Below, piece by piece: positions 1-7,419 of a DNA stretch of 39,959 nt. Every line of letters starts with the position of its first letter. The stretch's first letter is position 1. The DNA lies in NCBI GenBank assembly GCA_026391125.1, contig JAPLEO010000099.1:1-39959 (forward strand). The letters run 5' to 3'. Source of the DNA: Bacteroidota bacterium (GTDB lineage Bacteria > Bacteroidota > Bacteroidia > Chitinophagales > Chitinophagaceae). The notes under the pieces were generated by a model, which ran no database searches, was not told the DNA's origin, and saw only the letters and a program-made list of their open reading frames with translations. The position numbers were made by a program, and so were the translations under genes.

Positions 1-94
1 GTCCGTCGTAAATCTCACTACTCGGAAATACAAATCCATACTCTTTGGCATGGGATATAATTGCCTGAAATAAATTGTCTTGTTGCGTGCTCAT
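1..94 (-). CDS. glyS: Glycyl-tRNA synthetase, N-terminal 31 residues (truncated by window edge)
   Basis: Reading the minus strand from the ATG at 94 gives a 31-residue start that runs off the window. It contains ISHAKEYGFVFPSSEIYDG, the conserved N-terminus of the single-chain (alpha2, eukaryote/archaea-like) glycyl-tRNA synthetase used by Bacteroidota, which charges tRNA-Gly with glycine in the cytoplasm. A promoter-like TATTTTTG (101-108, minus strand) sits six bases upstream of the ATG, so the mRNA leader would be extremely short. The upstream gene on the same strand (the MazG-like gene ending at 120) is close, but this gene probably has its own promoter overlapping that gene's end. The identification rests on a short stretch, but the motif is distinctive. 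Confidence 0.8.
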   Translation of the reverse strand, partial: MSTQQDNLFQAIISHAKEYGFVFPSSEIYDG

Positions 95-100
95 GTGACG

Positions 101-108
101 CAAAAATA
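101..108 (-). promoter_or_regulatory. -7 promoter element TATTTTTG of glyS
   Basis: The minus strand reads TATTTTTG, an exact match to the Bacteroidota -7 consensus TAnnTTTG, ending six bases before the glyS ATG. No clear -33 TTG is visible about 19 nt upstream, so this is a one-box call. Confidence 0.5.
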
Positions 109-119
109 GGATTTTACTG

Positions 120-446
120 CTATTGAAGCTTCTCATTTTCCAGATGGCGGGTAGCATCACGGATGTTTTTCTTCTCAAAATTCTTTTCTAATGCCTCTGT
201 TAGGCTAACACCCGTTTGGTTGGCGAGGCAAATCAATACCCAAAGTACATCGGCCATTTCATCGGCTAATTCTTTGTTTTTATCCGATTCTTTGAAAGAT
301 TGCTCCCCATATTTTCGAACCATTAGGCGACTTAACTCACCCACTTCTTCCATCAAAATACCCAGGTTGGTGAGCTCATTAAAATAACGAACGCCCACTG
401 TTTTGATCCACTGATCTACGTCTTTTTGTGCTTGCTCAATTGTCAT
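120..446 (-). CDS. MazG-like nucleotide pyrophosphohydrolase
   Basis: This 108-residue all-alpha protein fits the single-domain MazG-like NTP pyrophosphohydrolase family, which hydrolyses (d)NTPs to NMP and pyrophosphate as nucleotide-pool house-cleaning. The Mg-binding signature is visible as EEVGE (residues about 33-37) followed by ELADEMADVLW (about 59-69), the usual EExxE...ExxD pattern. Its length matches the small MazG-like subfamily rather than full tandem-domain MazG. It lies 10 bp after the truncated haemoglobin gene and should be co-transcribed with it and dtd. The exact substrate cannot be told from sequence. Confidence 0.85.
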   Translation of the reverse strand: MTIEQAQKDVDQWIKTVGVRYFNELTNLGILMEEVGELSRLMVRKYGEQSFKESDKNKELADEMADVLWVLICLANQTGVSLTEALEKNFEKKNIRDATRHLENEKLQ

Positions 447-456
447 CTTGCATAAT

Positions 457-846
457 TTATTTTAATCCGGCACCGCCTTGAACCATTTTAATATTCATCA
501 CTGTTGCAATAGAAATCGCTCTTTGTTTGATCTTTTCTGCATTATTACCTTCAAAGTTTTCATCCACCGTTTCTTTGAACATTGCCATCCAACGATTAAA
601 ATGTTCTGCTTTGAAAGCCGATTTTTCGTGCAAGTCTTCATGCACTTTCATGGTATTGCCATTATATTTTCCAGTATCAAATAAAATCGTTTCCCAAAAA
701 TCGGTGATCACAGGAATATGTTTTTGTAAACTCATTTGAACAACTTCTGTGAAATAATGACCAATCGTTTCATCCGTCAATGCCTTACTGTAAAAGCGAT
801 CCATCAAAAGAAGTAGGTCTTCTCGGTTTAAAATATCGTTCTTCAT
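457..846 (-). CDS. Group III truncated haemoglobin
   Basis: The 129-residue protein matches the group III (P-type) truncated haemoglobins, small haem proteins with a 2-on-2 globin fold proposed to bind O2 or handle NO and peroxide. The diagnostic stretch HFNRWMAMF (residues 82-90) carries the proximal haem-ligand His82 and the conserved Trp86; Tyr19 in RFYSKAL is the likely B10 distal residue, and FWETILF (50-56) is the usual CD-region aromatic patch. Its ATG overlaps the last base of the dtd stop codon (TAATG), so translation is probably coupled. A haemoglobin between two quality-control enzymes (Dtd and MazG-like) is an uncommon but readable operon. Confidence 0.9.
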   Translation of the reverse strand: MKNDILNREDLLLLMDRFYSKALTDETIGHYFTEVVQMSLQKHIPVITDFWETILFDTGKYNGNTMKVHEDLHEKSAFKAEHFNRWMAMFKETVDENFEGNNAEKIKQRAISIATVMNIKMVQGGAGLK

Positions 847-1298
847 TATTCTTTGTTTTTTGAATCCATCACAATTGTAACCGGACCATCATTTAATAAT
901 TGCACTTTCATATCTGCTCCAAAAATGCCTGTTGGAATTTCTTTTCCAAGATCTTTTTTAAGTTGCACAATCAGCTTTTCATACATCGGGATTGCCACAT
1001 CAGGTTTCGACGCTTTGATATAAGAGGGTCGGTTGCCTTTTTTTGTAGCAGCATGCAATGTAAACTGACTCACCAATAAAACTTCTCCATCGATATCTTT
1101 AACACTAAGGTTCATCACCCCAGCTGCATCGTCGAAAATGCGCAGGTTTACAATTTTGCTGCTGATCCATTCAATATCTTCATCGGTATCGGCATCTTCG
1201 ATCCCAACTAATACCAATAAACCTTTTTGAATGGCCCCTGTGATCTTGCCTTCCACTTTCACGGAAGCCTCAGTTACTCTTTGAATCACCACTCTCAT
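846..1298 (-). CDS. dtd: D-aminoacyl-tRNA deacylase
   Basis: The 150-residue protein is Dtd, which hydrolyses D-amino acids (and glycine) from wrongly charged tRNAs. Both family signatures are present: SQFTL at 77-81 with the key Thr80, and NDGPVT at 136-141 containing the Gly-cisPro dipeptide that excludes L-amino acids. Length is normal. It starts the minus-strand unit dtd - truncated haemoglobin - MazG-like. Only 36 bp separate its ATG from the divergent ATG of the ArfB-like gene, so both promoters must be compressed into that gap. A weak -7-like TAAAATTG lies at 1310-1317 on the minus strand. Confidence 0.95.
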   Translation of the reverse strand: MRVVIQRVTEASVKVEGKITGAIQKGLLVLVGIEDADTDEDIEWISSKIVNLRIFDDAAGVMNLSVKDIDGEVLLVSQFTLHAATKKGNRPSYIKASKPDVAIPMYEKLIVQLKKDLGKEIPTGIFGADMKVQLLNDGPVTIVMDSKNKE

Positions 1299-1321
1299 AA
1301 TTCAATAACCAATTTTAGAAT

Positions 1322-1329
1322 TAACTTTA
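1322..1329 (+). promoter_or_regulatory. Possible -7 element TAACTTTA, five bases before the arfB ATG
   Basis: TAACTTTA differs from TAnnTTTG only in the last base and is followed by TAAAG and the ATG at 1335. If used, the arfB-like mRNA would be nearly leaderless. The divergent dtd gene is only 36 bp away. Weak on its own; supported by the same geometry at other genes in the window. Confidence 0.35.
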
Positions 1330-1334
1330 TAAAG

Positions 1335-1742
1335 ATGAAGATAGATATAACATCGGAGATCCTGTTTCAAACTGCCCGTTCGGGGGGTAAGGGCGGACAA
1401 AATGTGAACAAGGTAGAGACCATGGTAGAGGGTCGTTGGCAGGTTGCAGCATCGAATTTATTTTCGGATGAACAGAAATTGAGGATTCAGGAAAAGTTAG
1501 CTAACCGTATTAGTGCTGATGGAAATTTGTTGGTGAAATCGCAGGAATCGAGAAGTCAGCTTGAAAATAAAGGCATCGTCATCGAAAAAATGAACGATTT
1601 GGTAACGAGGGCGTTGGTCCGAAAAAAAGCCAGGATGGCCACTAAACCTAGCAAAGCAGCCATAGAAAAAAGGATCGAAGGCAAAAAAAAGAAATCAGAG
1701 AACAAACATTTTCGAAAAAAGATCGACCATCGTAACCTCTAA
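1335..1742 (+). CDS. arfB: ArfB-like alternative ribosome-rescue factor / peptidyl-tRNA hydrolase
   Basis: Read from the ATG at 1335 (135 residues), this is a single-domain release-factor-like protein with the catalytic GGQ at residues 20-22 in GGKGGQNVNKV. It ends in a Lys/Arg-rich tail (GKKKKSENKHFRKKIDHRN), the part of ArfB/YaeJ that enters the empty mRNA channel of stalled ribosomes. ArfB hydrolyses peptidyl-tRNA on non-stop complexes. An in-frame start at 1227 would add 36 unrelated residues overlapping dtd and is rejected. Length compares well with E. coli ArfB (140 residues). The codon-recognition domain of true release factors is absent. Confidence 0.9.
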   Translation: MKIDITSEILFQTARSGGKGGQNVNKVETMVEGRWQVAASNLFSDEQKLRIQEKLANRISADGNLLVKSQESRSQLENKGIVIEKMNDLVTRALVRKKARMATKPSKAAIEKRIEGKKKKSENKHFRKKIDHRNL

Positions 1743-1824
1743 GGATTCCGTTTGTATTAACAACACATTCTGTACTTTAGCAGACCAAGAATCAGGAATT
1801 CTGATATAAATTAAATCGTAGGCA

Positions 1825-3363
1825 TTGAGTGGTATTAAGAAATTAGCAGGACAAACAATTTGGTATGGCGTAAGTTCCATAGCTGCTCGATTTATCAATT
1901 ATTTATTATTACCCTACCTCACTTTCAAATTGTCTACGGCCATCTATGGTGAGTTTTCGTTGGTCTATTCTTTTATTCCATTCATGAATGTAGTGTTCAC
2001 CTATGGGATGGAAACCGCTTACTTCAGATTCTCAAATACAAAAGATAAAGACACGGTTTATAATACTACCAGCATTTCGCTGATTTTTTCAAGTATTTTT
2101 TTGGGTGCTGTATTGATTTTATTTCGACAGCCTATCGCAACTTTATTATCTGTCGGCAATCATTCAGAATACATCATTGTAGCGGCAGGAATCATTGCGA
2201 TTGATGCATTATGCGGCATTCCATTTGCGAGATTAAGACAGGAAGGCCGACCAATAAAATTTGCACTTACTAAAATTGGTGGCATTGTAGTAAACATTGC
2301 TGCAACTTATTTTTTCATTAGCACCCTACCACATTTTTTAAGCACACATCCAACACATTGGCTCAATAACTACTATGTTCCAGAATGGAGTGTTGGTTAT
2401 TTATTACTCGCTAATCTTGTACAAAACCTTTTTGTACTGTTATTATTAAGTAGAGAGTTCTTTGGATTTAAATGGGAGTTTGATGTTAAACTTTGGAAAG
2501 AATTAATGCTATATGGCATGCCCTTGATCATTGCAGGTTTTGCAGGGATGATTAACGAAACATTCGACAGGATCATGCTTCAATGGTGGGCACCTGTTGC
2601 AACTGTGGAAGCAGCAAAAACCGAAGTGGGGATTTATTCGGCTTGTTATAAACTAGCAATGCTAATATCCCTTGCAGTACAGGCATTCAAAATGGGCGCT
2701 GAACCATTTTTCTTTAAACAGGCTGGTGATAAAGATGCACCAAAATTGTATGCACGGATCATGAAGTTTTTTGTGATCACGCTTTGTTTGATGTTTTTAA
2801 TGGTAGCATTATACTTAGATGTTTGGAAGCAATTCATTCGGAACCGTGAAATGTGGGTTGGATTACAAGTAGTGCCTATCTTATTATTGGCTAATATGTT
2901 CTTGGGAATTTATTATAACCTAAGTGTTTGGTATAAACTCGGACATAAAACGATGGCTGGGGCTTGGATCACACTTGCGGGTGCAAGTATTACACTATTA
3001 ATCAACTATACACTGATTCCATACTTCAGTTATATGGCTTGTGCATGGGCCACGTTTGCTTGTTATGGTAGTATGATGGTAATCAGTTTTATCTGGGGGC
3101 AAAAAGAATATCCCATCCCATATGCTTGGAAGAAATTAGTGGCTTATATCGCAATTGTCACATGCCTTTATTTAATACAAAAAGGGATCTTGTATTTCTA
3201 CGATCCCTTTTGGTTGCAGCTTGCAACTGGCAGTATCTTCTTATTTATTTTTATCTGGTTTATCCTATTGGTTGAAAAAAAGGAATTCCAAAAACTCCCT
3301 GTTGTTGGGAAATATATAAAGGAATTCCAAAAACTCCCTGTTGTTGGGAAATATATCCACTAA
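1825..3363 (+). CDS. Flippase-type polysaccharide/lipid exporter (MATE/MVF superfamily)
   Basis: This 512-residue, very hydrophobic protein has about 14 predicted membrane spans and an N-terminus (GIKKLAGQTIWYGVSSIAARFINYLLLPYL) typical of Wzx/MurJ-like 'polysaccharide biosynthesis protein' flippases, which move lipid-linked sugars across the inner membrane. The substrate is unknown; no glycosyltransferases are nearby. The start is a TTG at 1825; the in-frame context and family N-terminus support it, and a TTTG-N18-TACTTTAG promoter-like pair lies at 1751-1780. The last 26 residues before the terminal His are two exact copies of KEFQKLPVVGKYI, made by a 39-bp tandem duplication. The C-terminus therefore seems recently extended. 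Confidence 0.85.
   Translation: MSGIKKLAGQTIWYGVSSIAARFINYLLLPYLTFKLSTAIYGEFSLVYSFIPFMNVVFTYGMETAYFRFSNTKDKDTVYNTTSISLIFSSIFLGAVLILFRQPIATLLSVGNHSEYIIVAAGIIAIDALCGIPFARLRQEGRPIKFALTKIGGIVVNIAATYFFISTLPHFLSTHPTHWLNNYYVPEWSVGYLLLANLVQNLFVLLLLSREFFGFKWEFDVKLWKELMLYGMPLIIAGFAGMINETFDRIMLQWWAPVATVEAAKTEVGIYSACYKLAMLISLAVQAFKMGAEPFFFKQAGDKDAPKLYARIMKFFVITLCLMFLMVALYLDVWKQFIRNREMWVGLQVVPILLLANMFLGIYYNLSVWYKLGHKTMAGAWITLAGASITLLINYTLIPYFSYMACAWATFACYGSMMVISFIWGQKEYPIPYAWKKLVAYIAIVTCLYLIQKGILYFYDPFWLQLATGSIFLFIFIWFILLVEKKEFQKLPVVGKYIKEFQKLPVVGKYIH
3279..3356 (+). repeat. Perfect 39-bp tandem duplication, two copies, inside the flippase gene end
   Basis: Copies at 3279-3317 and 3318-3356 are identical base for base, giving an in-frame repeat of 13 residues (KEFQKLPVVGKYI twice) just before the stop codon. 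No divergence between the copies suggests a recent event or slippage-prone locus. Confidence 0.95.
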
Positions 3364-4260
3364 TTATTTTTCGTTCAATAATACCTCTTTAGCTTTTAAA
3401 AATTCCGCTTTGGTTTCTTTCGAAACTTGCGGATAAGCAATGTTCAGTTTTTGAAACTGCTGATAAATTGCTGCACCAACTAAGCTGCGCATATACCATT
3501 TATCATCTGCAGGAATTACATACCAAGGGGCATATTCTGTAGAAGTATGATTGAACAAATCTTCATACGCTTGCTGATATTGGTCCCAATAAACACGTTC
3601 CTTCATATCGGCCACAGAAAACTTCCAATTCTTTTTGGGGTCTTCAATCCGATCAAGAAATCTTCTTTTCTGTTCGGCTTTTGAAACGTTTAAAAAGAAT
3701 TTTAAAATGATGGTGCCATTCTCACTTAAATTTTTCTCAAATCGATTAATCTGTTCATATCTTTTTTTCCAGAACTTTTGATCGATATCTTTTACTGTAC
3801 TAATGCCCGGTAAATTTTCTTTGAGAATGAATTCAGGATGCACTTTTGTGACCAAAACATTCTCATAATGCGATCTATTGAAAATTCCGATTTCACCTCT
3901 AGCTGGTAATTTTAAATTGTGTCGCCAAAAATAGTCGTGTTCTAATTCGTTTGAAGTTGGTGATTTAAAACTACTCACATTTACACCAGTTGGGTTCAAA
4001 CCACTCATTAGGTGTTTTATGGTTCCATCTTTTCCTGCTGCATCCATCGCCTGTAAAACAATGAGGATACTATATTCTTTATTGGCGTATAGTTTATCTT
4101 GTAAGATTGATAAATTAGTTATACCCTTTTGCAATAATTCTTCTCCCTTAACTTTGTCCAAGGGCTTTTTCTTGATGTTGGTACTGAACGATTTTAATTT
4201 TATTTTTTTGCCCGGTTTTATTTTATAGGGCAACACATTTATTAACGGCTTTTTAGGCAT
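3364..4260 (-). CDS. ppk2: PPK2-family polyphosphate kinase / polyphosphate:nucleotide phosphotransferase
   Basis: The 298-residue protein (from the ATG at 4260) belongs to PPK2, which transfers phosphate between polyphosphate and nucleotides. Visible motifs are the Walker A AMDAAGKDGT (about 71-80), the FNRSHYE Walker B region and the basic lid EQKRRFLDRIEDPKKNWKFS. A single PPK2 domain of about 230-300 residues is the class I/III layout, which usually phosphorylates NDPs or both NMP and NDP; class cannot be fixed by eye. A GTG at 4293 would add 11 residues (MVTFISTKKRV) but lacks the family look, so the ATG is preferred. It is convergent with the flippase (stop codons adjacent) and divergent from the msrC-like gene. 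Confidence 0.9.
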   Translation of the reverse strand: MPKKPLINVLPYKIKPGKKIKLKSFSTNIKKKPLDKVKGEELLQKGITNLSILQDKLYANKEYSILIVLQAMDAAGKDGTIKHLMSGLNPTGVNVSSFKSPTSNELEHDYFWRHNLKLPARGEIGIFNRSHYENVLVTKVHPEFILKENLPGISTVKDIDQKFWKKRYEQINRFEKNLSENGTIILKFFLNVSKAEQKRRFLDRIEDPKKNWKFSVADMKERVYWDQYQQAYEDLFNHTSTEYAPWYVIPADDKWYMRSLVGAAIYQQFQKLNIAYPQVSKETKAEFLKAKEVLLNEK

Positions 4261-4311
4261 GACCCTTTTTTTAGTGGATATAAAAGTTACCACAAATTTT
4301 CTAATTCAATT

Positions 4312-4319
4312 TATCTTTG
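4312..4319 (+). promoter_or_regulatory. -7 element TATCTTTG four bases before the start codon
   Basis: TATCTTTG is an exact TAnnTTTG match, followed by AACC and the ATG at 4324. In Bacteroidota transcription starts a few bases after this box, so the transcript should begin at or within a base or two of the ATG. Confidence 0.6.
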
Positions 4320-4323
4320 AACC

Positions 4324-4797
4324 ATGGCAGAAGACTTAGCACTATCGAAGGGTAACAAAATAGAACAATACCAAAACCTGATCCCACAGATCAAGGGATT
4401 ATTAACAGGCGAGCCAGACCTGATTGCTAACCTTGCTAATGTTACTGCAGCTTTGAAAGAACAATTCGGCTGGTTTTGGATAGGATTTTATCTTGTTAAA
4501 AATGATGAATTGGTGCTCGGGCCATTTCAAGGTCCAGTTGCCTGTACCCGAATCAAAAAAGGAAGGGGGGTTTGTGGTACCAGTTGGGCAAAAGCCGAAA
4601 CTTTGATCGTACCAAATGTGGAACAATTCCCTGGGCATATTGCCTGCAGCAGCTTATCAAAATCTGAAATTGTTGTACCCATGCTGAAAGAAGGAAGCGT
4701 TTGGGGAGTCTTGGATGTGGATAGCGATAGGTTAGATCAATTTGACGCTACCGACAAATTATACCTTGAAGCGATTCTTGCGCTGATAGAATATTAA
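4324..4797 (+). CDS. msrC: Free methionine-(R)-sulfoxide reductase (GAF domain)
   Basis: The 157-residue protein is a stand-alone GAF domain of the fRMsr/YebR type, which reduces free methionine-R-sulfoxide with thioredoxin as electron donor. The three redox cysteines of the family are all present: Cys74 in PVACTRI, Cys84 in GVCGTSW and Cys108 in HIACSS, along with the substrate-binding DVDSDRLDQFD near the C-terminus. Length is standard. The gene has its own promoter immediately before the ATG and no visible Shine-Dalgarno, so it is probably translated from a leaderless or nearly leaderless mRNA. Confidence 0.93.
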   Translation: MAEDLALSKGNKIEQYQNLIPQIKGLLTGEPDLIANLANVTAALKEQFGWFWIGFYLVKNDELVLGPFQGPVACTRIKKGRGVCGTSWAKAETLIVPNVEQFPGHIACSSLSKSEIVVPMLKEGSVWGVLDVDSDRLDQFDATDKLYLEAILALIEY

Positions 4798-4799
4798 AC

Positions 4800-4814
4800 C
4801 ACTGATAATCAGTG
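4800..4814 (+). other. Small inverted repeat CACTGA-TAA-TCAGTG after msrC
   Basis: A perfect 6-bp stem with a 3-base loop starts three bases after the msrC stop codon. There is no T-run after it, so it is a poor intrinsic terminator; it may stabilise the mRNA 3' end or be chance. Confidence 0.35.
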
Positions 4815-4853
4815 CAAAAGGCCATCTTAACAGGGCATTAATTTTTTTTACCA

Positions 4854-4861
4854 TAGCTTTG
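4854..4861 (+). promoter_or_regulatory. -7 element TAGCTTTG upstream of the DEAD-box helicase
   Basis: Exact TAnnTTTG match located about 125 bp before the helicase start, implying a long 5' leader. No clear -33 TTG box is seen in the T-rich sequence upstream. Confidence 0.5.
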
Positions 4862-4945
4862 TAGCATTCATATAGGCTCTCTACCGACTGATTATCTACT
4901 TCCGTGACAAAGTTTCATCAAGTCAAACCCGGAAAGGTTATATAC

Positions 4946-4965
4946 CACCTGAGCAATTTCAGGTG
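4946..4965 (+). promoter_or_regulatory. Perfect 7-bp hairpin in the helicase 5' leader
   Basis: CACCTGA (4946-4952), loop GCAATT, TCAGGTG (4959-4965). It lies 22 bases before the TTG start and downstream of the TAGCTTTG promoter, so it would be transcribed into the leader. It is followed by a T/A-rich stretch, not a clean T-run. A role in RNA-structure-dependent control of the helicase is possible but only inferred. Confidence 0.45.
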
Positions 4966-4987
4966 TTCATTTTAAATTTTTACTATT

Positions 4988-6265
4988 TTGTTATTTGAAC
5001 AATTAAGCCTCATTGAGCCCATACTAAATGCGCTCAAGAACGAAGGTTACACTACACCCACACCCATTCAGGAACAAGCCATCCCTAGTATTTTAGAGGG
5101 CAGAGACTTGCTTGGTTGTGCACAAACAGGAACTGGTAAAACAGCAGCTTTTGCCATCCCTGTATTACAATTACTTTGTAAAGAAAAGTATACAGGTCAG
5201 CCTAAAAAAGGCGGTATCAAAGCGTTGATCTTAACACCAACCAGAGAACTTGCCATTCAAATTGAAGAAAGCTTTGCAGCTTATGGAAAGAACCTTGGAT
5301 TAAAGCAGTTGGTTATTTTCGGAGGTGTTTCTCAAGGGGCACAAACCAATGCACTTCGTAATGGAGTTGATATTTTAATTGCCACTCCAGGAAGGTTATT
5401 AGATCTGATTCAACAACGTTTTATCAGATTGAATGATATTGAATTCTTTGTATTGGATGAAGCAGACCGTATGTTGGATATGGGTTTTATCCATGACGTA
5501 AAAAAAGTAATTACACTTTTACCTACTAAAAGACAGACCTTATTCTTCTCTGCTACCATGCCTGCAGAAATTAGCAGCTTGGCAAGTAGTATTTTAAATA
5601 ATCCTGTTAAAGTAGAAGTGACTCCAATTTCTTCAACAGCCGAAACCATTGAGCAGGCGATTTATTTTGTAGAGAAGGAAAACAAAAAATTATTATTAGC
5701 GCATCTTTTAATGGATAGCAATATTAAATCTGCCTTGGTATTTGCAAGAACCAAACATGGTGCAGATAAAATTGTGAAAGACTTACACCGTGGGCATATC
5801 GTAGCAGAAGCTATTCATGGAAATAAGTCGCAGAACGCTCGTCAGCGAGCTCTATCCAATTTTAAAACGGGGCATACCAGGGTATTGGTTGCTACTGATA
5901 TTGCCGCAAGGGGAATTGATGTTGACAATCTATCGCACGTAATTAATTTTGAATTACCGAATGTTCCAGAAACCTATGTGCACCGAATTGGTCGTACAGG
6001 AAGAGCTGGCGCAAGTGGGATCGCATTTTCGTTTTGTGATCAGGAAGAAAAGGAATTTTTGAGAGATATTCAGAAATTAATAAGCGTACAAATTCCAATT
6101 GTGTCTGAACATCCGTATGCGATGGAAAACACTTCATTGAATAATATTTCTGCAACAGCTAAACAAAAGCCAGTGCAACGACATTATCAAGCTAAGGAAC
6201 GCAGATCATTTAGAGGTGGAGATCCAAGAAGATATGCTGGAAATCAAGCCACAAAAAGAAGTTAA
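4988..6265 (+). CDS. DEAD-box ATP-dependent RNA helicase (RhlE-like)
   Basis: The 425-residue protein carries the complete DEAD-box motif series: Q motif ([11 protein letters not shown]), Walker A AQTGTGKT (45-52), PTREL, DEAD (157-160), SAT (188-190), ARGIDVD and [10 protein letters not shown]. It unwinds short RNA duplexes with ATP, typically in ribosome assembly, RNA decay or cold adaptation. A short basic tail ([23 protein letters not shown]) replaces the long C-terminal extension of DeaD, so RhlE-like is the better label. The start is a TTG at 4988, matched to the family start ([13 protein letters not shown]). A leader of about 120 nt with a perfect hairpin precedes it. Confidence 0.93.
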   Translation: MLFEQLSLIEPILNALKNEGYTTPTPIQEQAIPSILEGRDLLGCAQTGTGKTAAFAIPVLQLLCKEKYTGQPKKGGIKALILTPTRELAIQIEESFAAYGKNLGLKQLVIFGGVSQGAQTNALRNGVDILIATPGRLLDLIQQRFIRLNDIEFFVLDEADRMLDMGFIHDVKKVITLLPTKRQTLFFSATMPAEISSLASSILNNPVKVEVTPISSTAETIEQAIYFVEKENKKLLLAHLLMDSNIKSALVFARTKHGADKIVKDLHRGHIVAEAIHGNKSQNARQRALSNFKTGHTRVLVATDIAARGIDVDNLSHVINFELPNVPETYVHRIGRTGRAGASGIAFSFCDQEEKEFLRDIQKLISVQIPIVSEHPYAMENTSLNNISATAKQKPVQRHYQAKERRSFRGGDPRRYAGNQATKRS

Positions 6266-6310
6266 GTAAATAAAAAAAGCTAACTTTATTTGTAGGAAAT
6301 TAACAACACC

Positions 6311-6739
6311 ATGATAAAGGAAAGAATTAAAAAAATGATGCTCAGCGGCCTAGTTGCTGGCATCATTTTATCTATACTTTCTTATGGCGGATTATTTTTA
6401 GCTGTTAGCATTAAGTTTTTCAACCCATTTTTCGTTGAATACCTCAGTGGGGTCTTTATCTCAGATCAGTCTCGAGATTTTTTCTTCTATACCCATGCAA
6501 TGGTCATCAGTTTTGCGCTGGCCTTCTTTTGGGACCGTTTTAAATCTGTTTTTAAAGGGCATTCTATTATACGCGGACTAGAATTTGGCATTGTATATTC
6601 ATTAACTGGCTTGCTTCCAATTTTATGGATGACCTATAGCCAGATCGACGTTTCTAGTACGATGGTATTGTCTTGGTTTGGGTTTGGATTTTTTCAATCC
6701 AGTGTTGCGGGCATTGTATTTGCCAAAATGAATCCATAA
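6311..6739 (+). CDS. Small integral membrane protein, unknown function
   Basis: The 142-residue protein has four hydrophobic segments (about 12-35, 60-75, 92-108 and 115-135) separated by short loops, with Lys/Arg at the N-terminus (MIKERIKK) predicted cytoplasmic. I do not recognise the family. It follows the helicase by 45 bp and may be co-transcribed with it. Its stop codon lies two bases from the stop of the convergent YceI-like gene, so the two 3' ends abut with no terminator in between. Confidence 0.7.
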   Translation: MIKERIKKMMLSGLVAGIILSILSYGGLFLAVSIKFFNPFFVEYLSGVFISDQSRDFFFYTHAMVISFALAFFWDRFKSVFKGHSIIRGLEFGIVYSLTGLLPILWMTYSQIDVSSTMVLSWFGFGFFQSSVAGIVFAKMNP

Positions 6740-6741
6740 AA

Positions 6742-7335
6742 CTATCCTATCGGCTTCAGGTGCAATTTGAATTCAACCAATAATTCATCATTGGCTTTTA
6801 TTACCCCACCGAGTTTACTTGGTGGTACTAAATTAAAGTCCGAGAAATGGATCTTTTGATTTCCTTTTAGATGTACATCCTGCTTTTCGTCTCCCGTAAA
6901 AACATAATTGATCTCAAATCGCTTATTCACCCCAGAAAGGCTAATGTCTACAAGACCTGAGATTTTGGTGGGATTTTTAAAATCAGGAAAACTATTGATC
7001 GAAATGAACTTAACGATCAGCATCGGATAGGTCTTTGCTTTCAATGTTTTACGAAGGTCGGCAGTCATCATTCTGTTATGGCAATCAAAAGCTTCAATTT
7101 CTAAACTCAATTTCCCATTCATAGGGAGTAATTGGCCCTTGGGAACAGACTTAATCAATGTAAGTGTATCTGGTAAGCTATAGTTATTAATATCACACTG
7201 AAAGGTATTGATATTGGTAGTTCCGTTTACAGATAAACTACTTCCCTGCAAAACAACCCATACTGCTTTATTATCAGGAGGATTAAATCCTGATAAAAGA
7301 AGTAAGAGTAAAATTGCCAAGAATTGTTTCTTCAT
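6742..7335 (-). CDS. YceI-like secreted protein, divergent
   Basis: The 197-residue protein begins with a signal peptide (MKKQFLAILLLLLLSGF) and shows the YceI lipocalin-like barrel pattern: a start strand with NGTTNINTFQCDI, a middle with MNGKLSLEIEAFDCHNRMMTADLRKTLKAKTYPMLIVKF and an end KIHFSDFNLVPPSKLGGVIKANDELLVEFKL. YceI proteins bind amphiphiles such as polyprenoids in the periplasm. It is the third YceI-type gene in the cluster and the most divergent. A strong terminator (7351-7397) separates it from the upstream porin gene, so it needs its own promoter in the short gap. Confidence 0.75.
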   Translation of the reverse strand: MKKQFLAILLLLLLSGFNPPDNKAVWVVLQGSSLSVNGTTNINTFQCDINNYSLPDTLTLIKSVPKGQLLPMNGKLSLEIEAFDCHNRMMTADLRKTLKAKTYPMLIVKFISINSFPDFKNPTKISGLVDISLSGVNKRFEINYVFTGDEKQDVHLKGNQKIHFSDFNLVPPSKLGGVIKANDELLVEFKLHLKPIG

Positions 7336-7350
7336 AAGAACATCAATCCT

Positions 7351-7397
7351 ACAATGATAAAAAGAATAGCCGAATGAAAAAACTTCATCCGGCTATT
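7351..7397 (-). terminator. Intrinsic terminator of the porin unit (minus strand)
   Basis: Arms at 7384-7397 and 7365-7378 pair over 14 bp, and the single imperfect pair is G:U only when transcribed on the minus strand. On that strand the stem is followed by CTTTTTATC. It sits 22 bp after the porin stop codon. Confidence 0.85.
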
Positions 7398-7419
7398 TAC
7401 ACCATAAAAAACCATTTTC

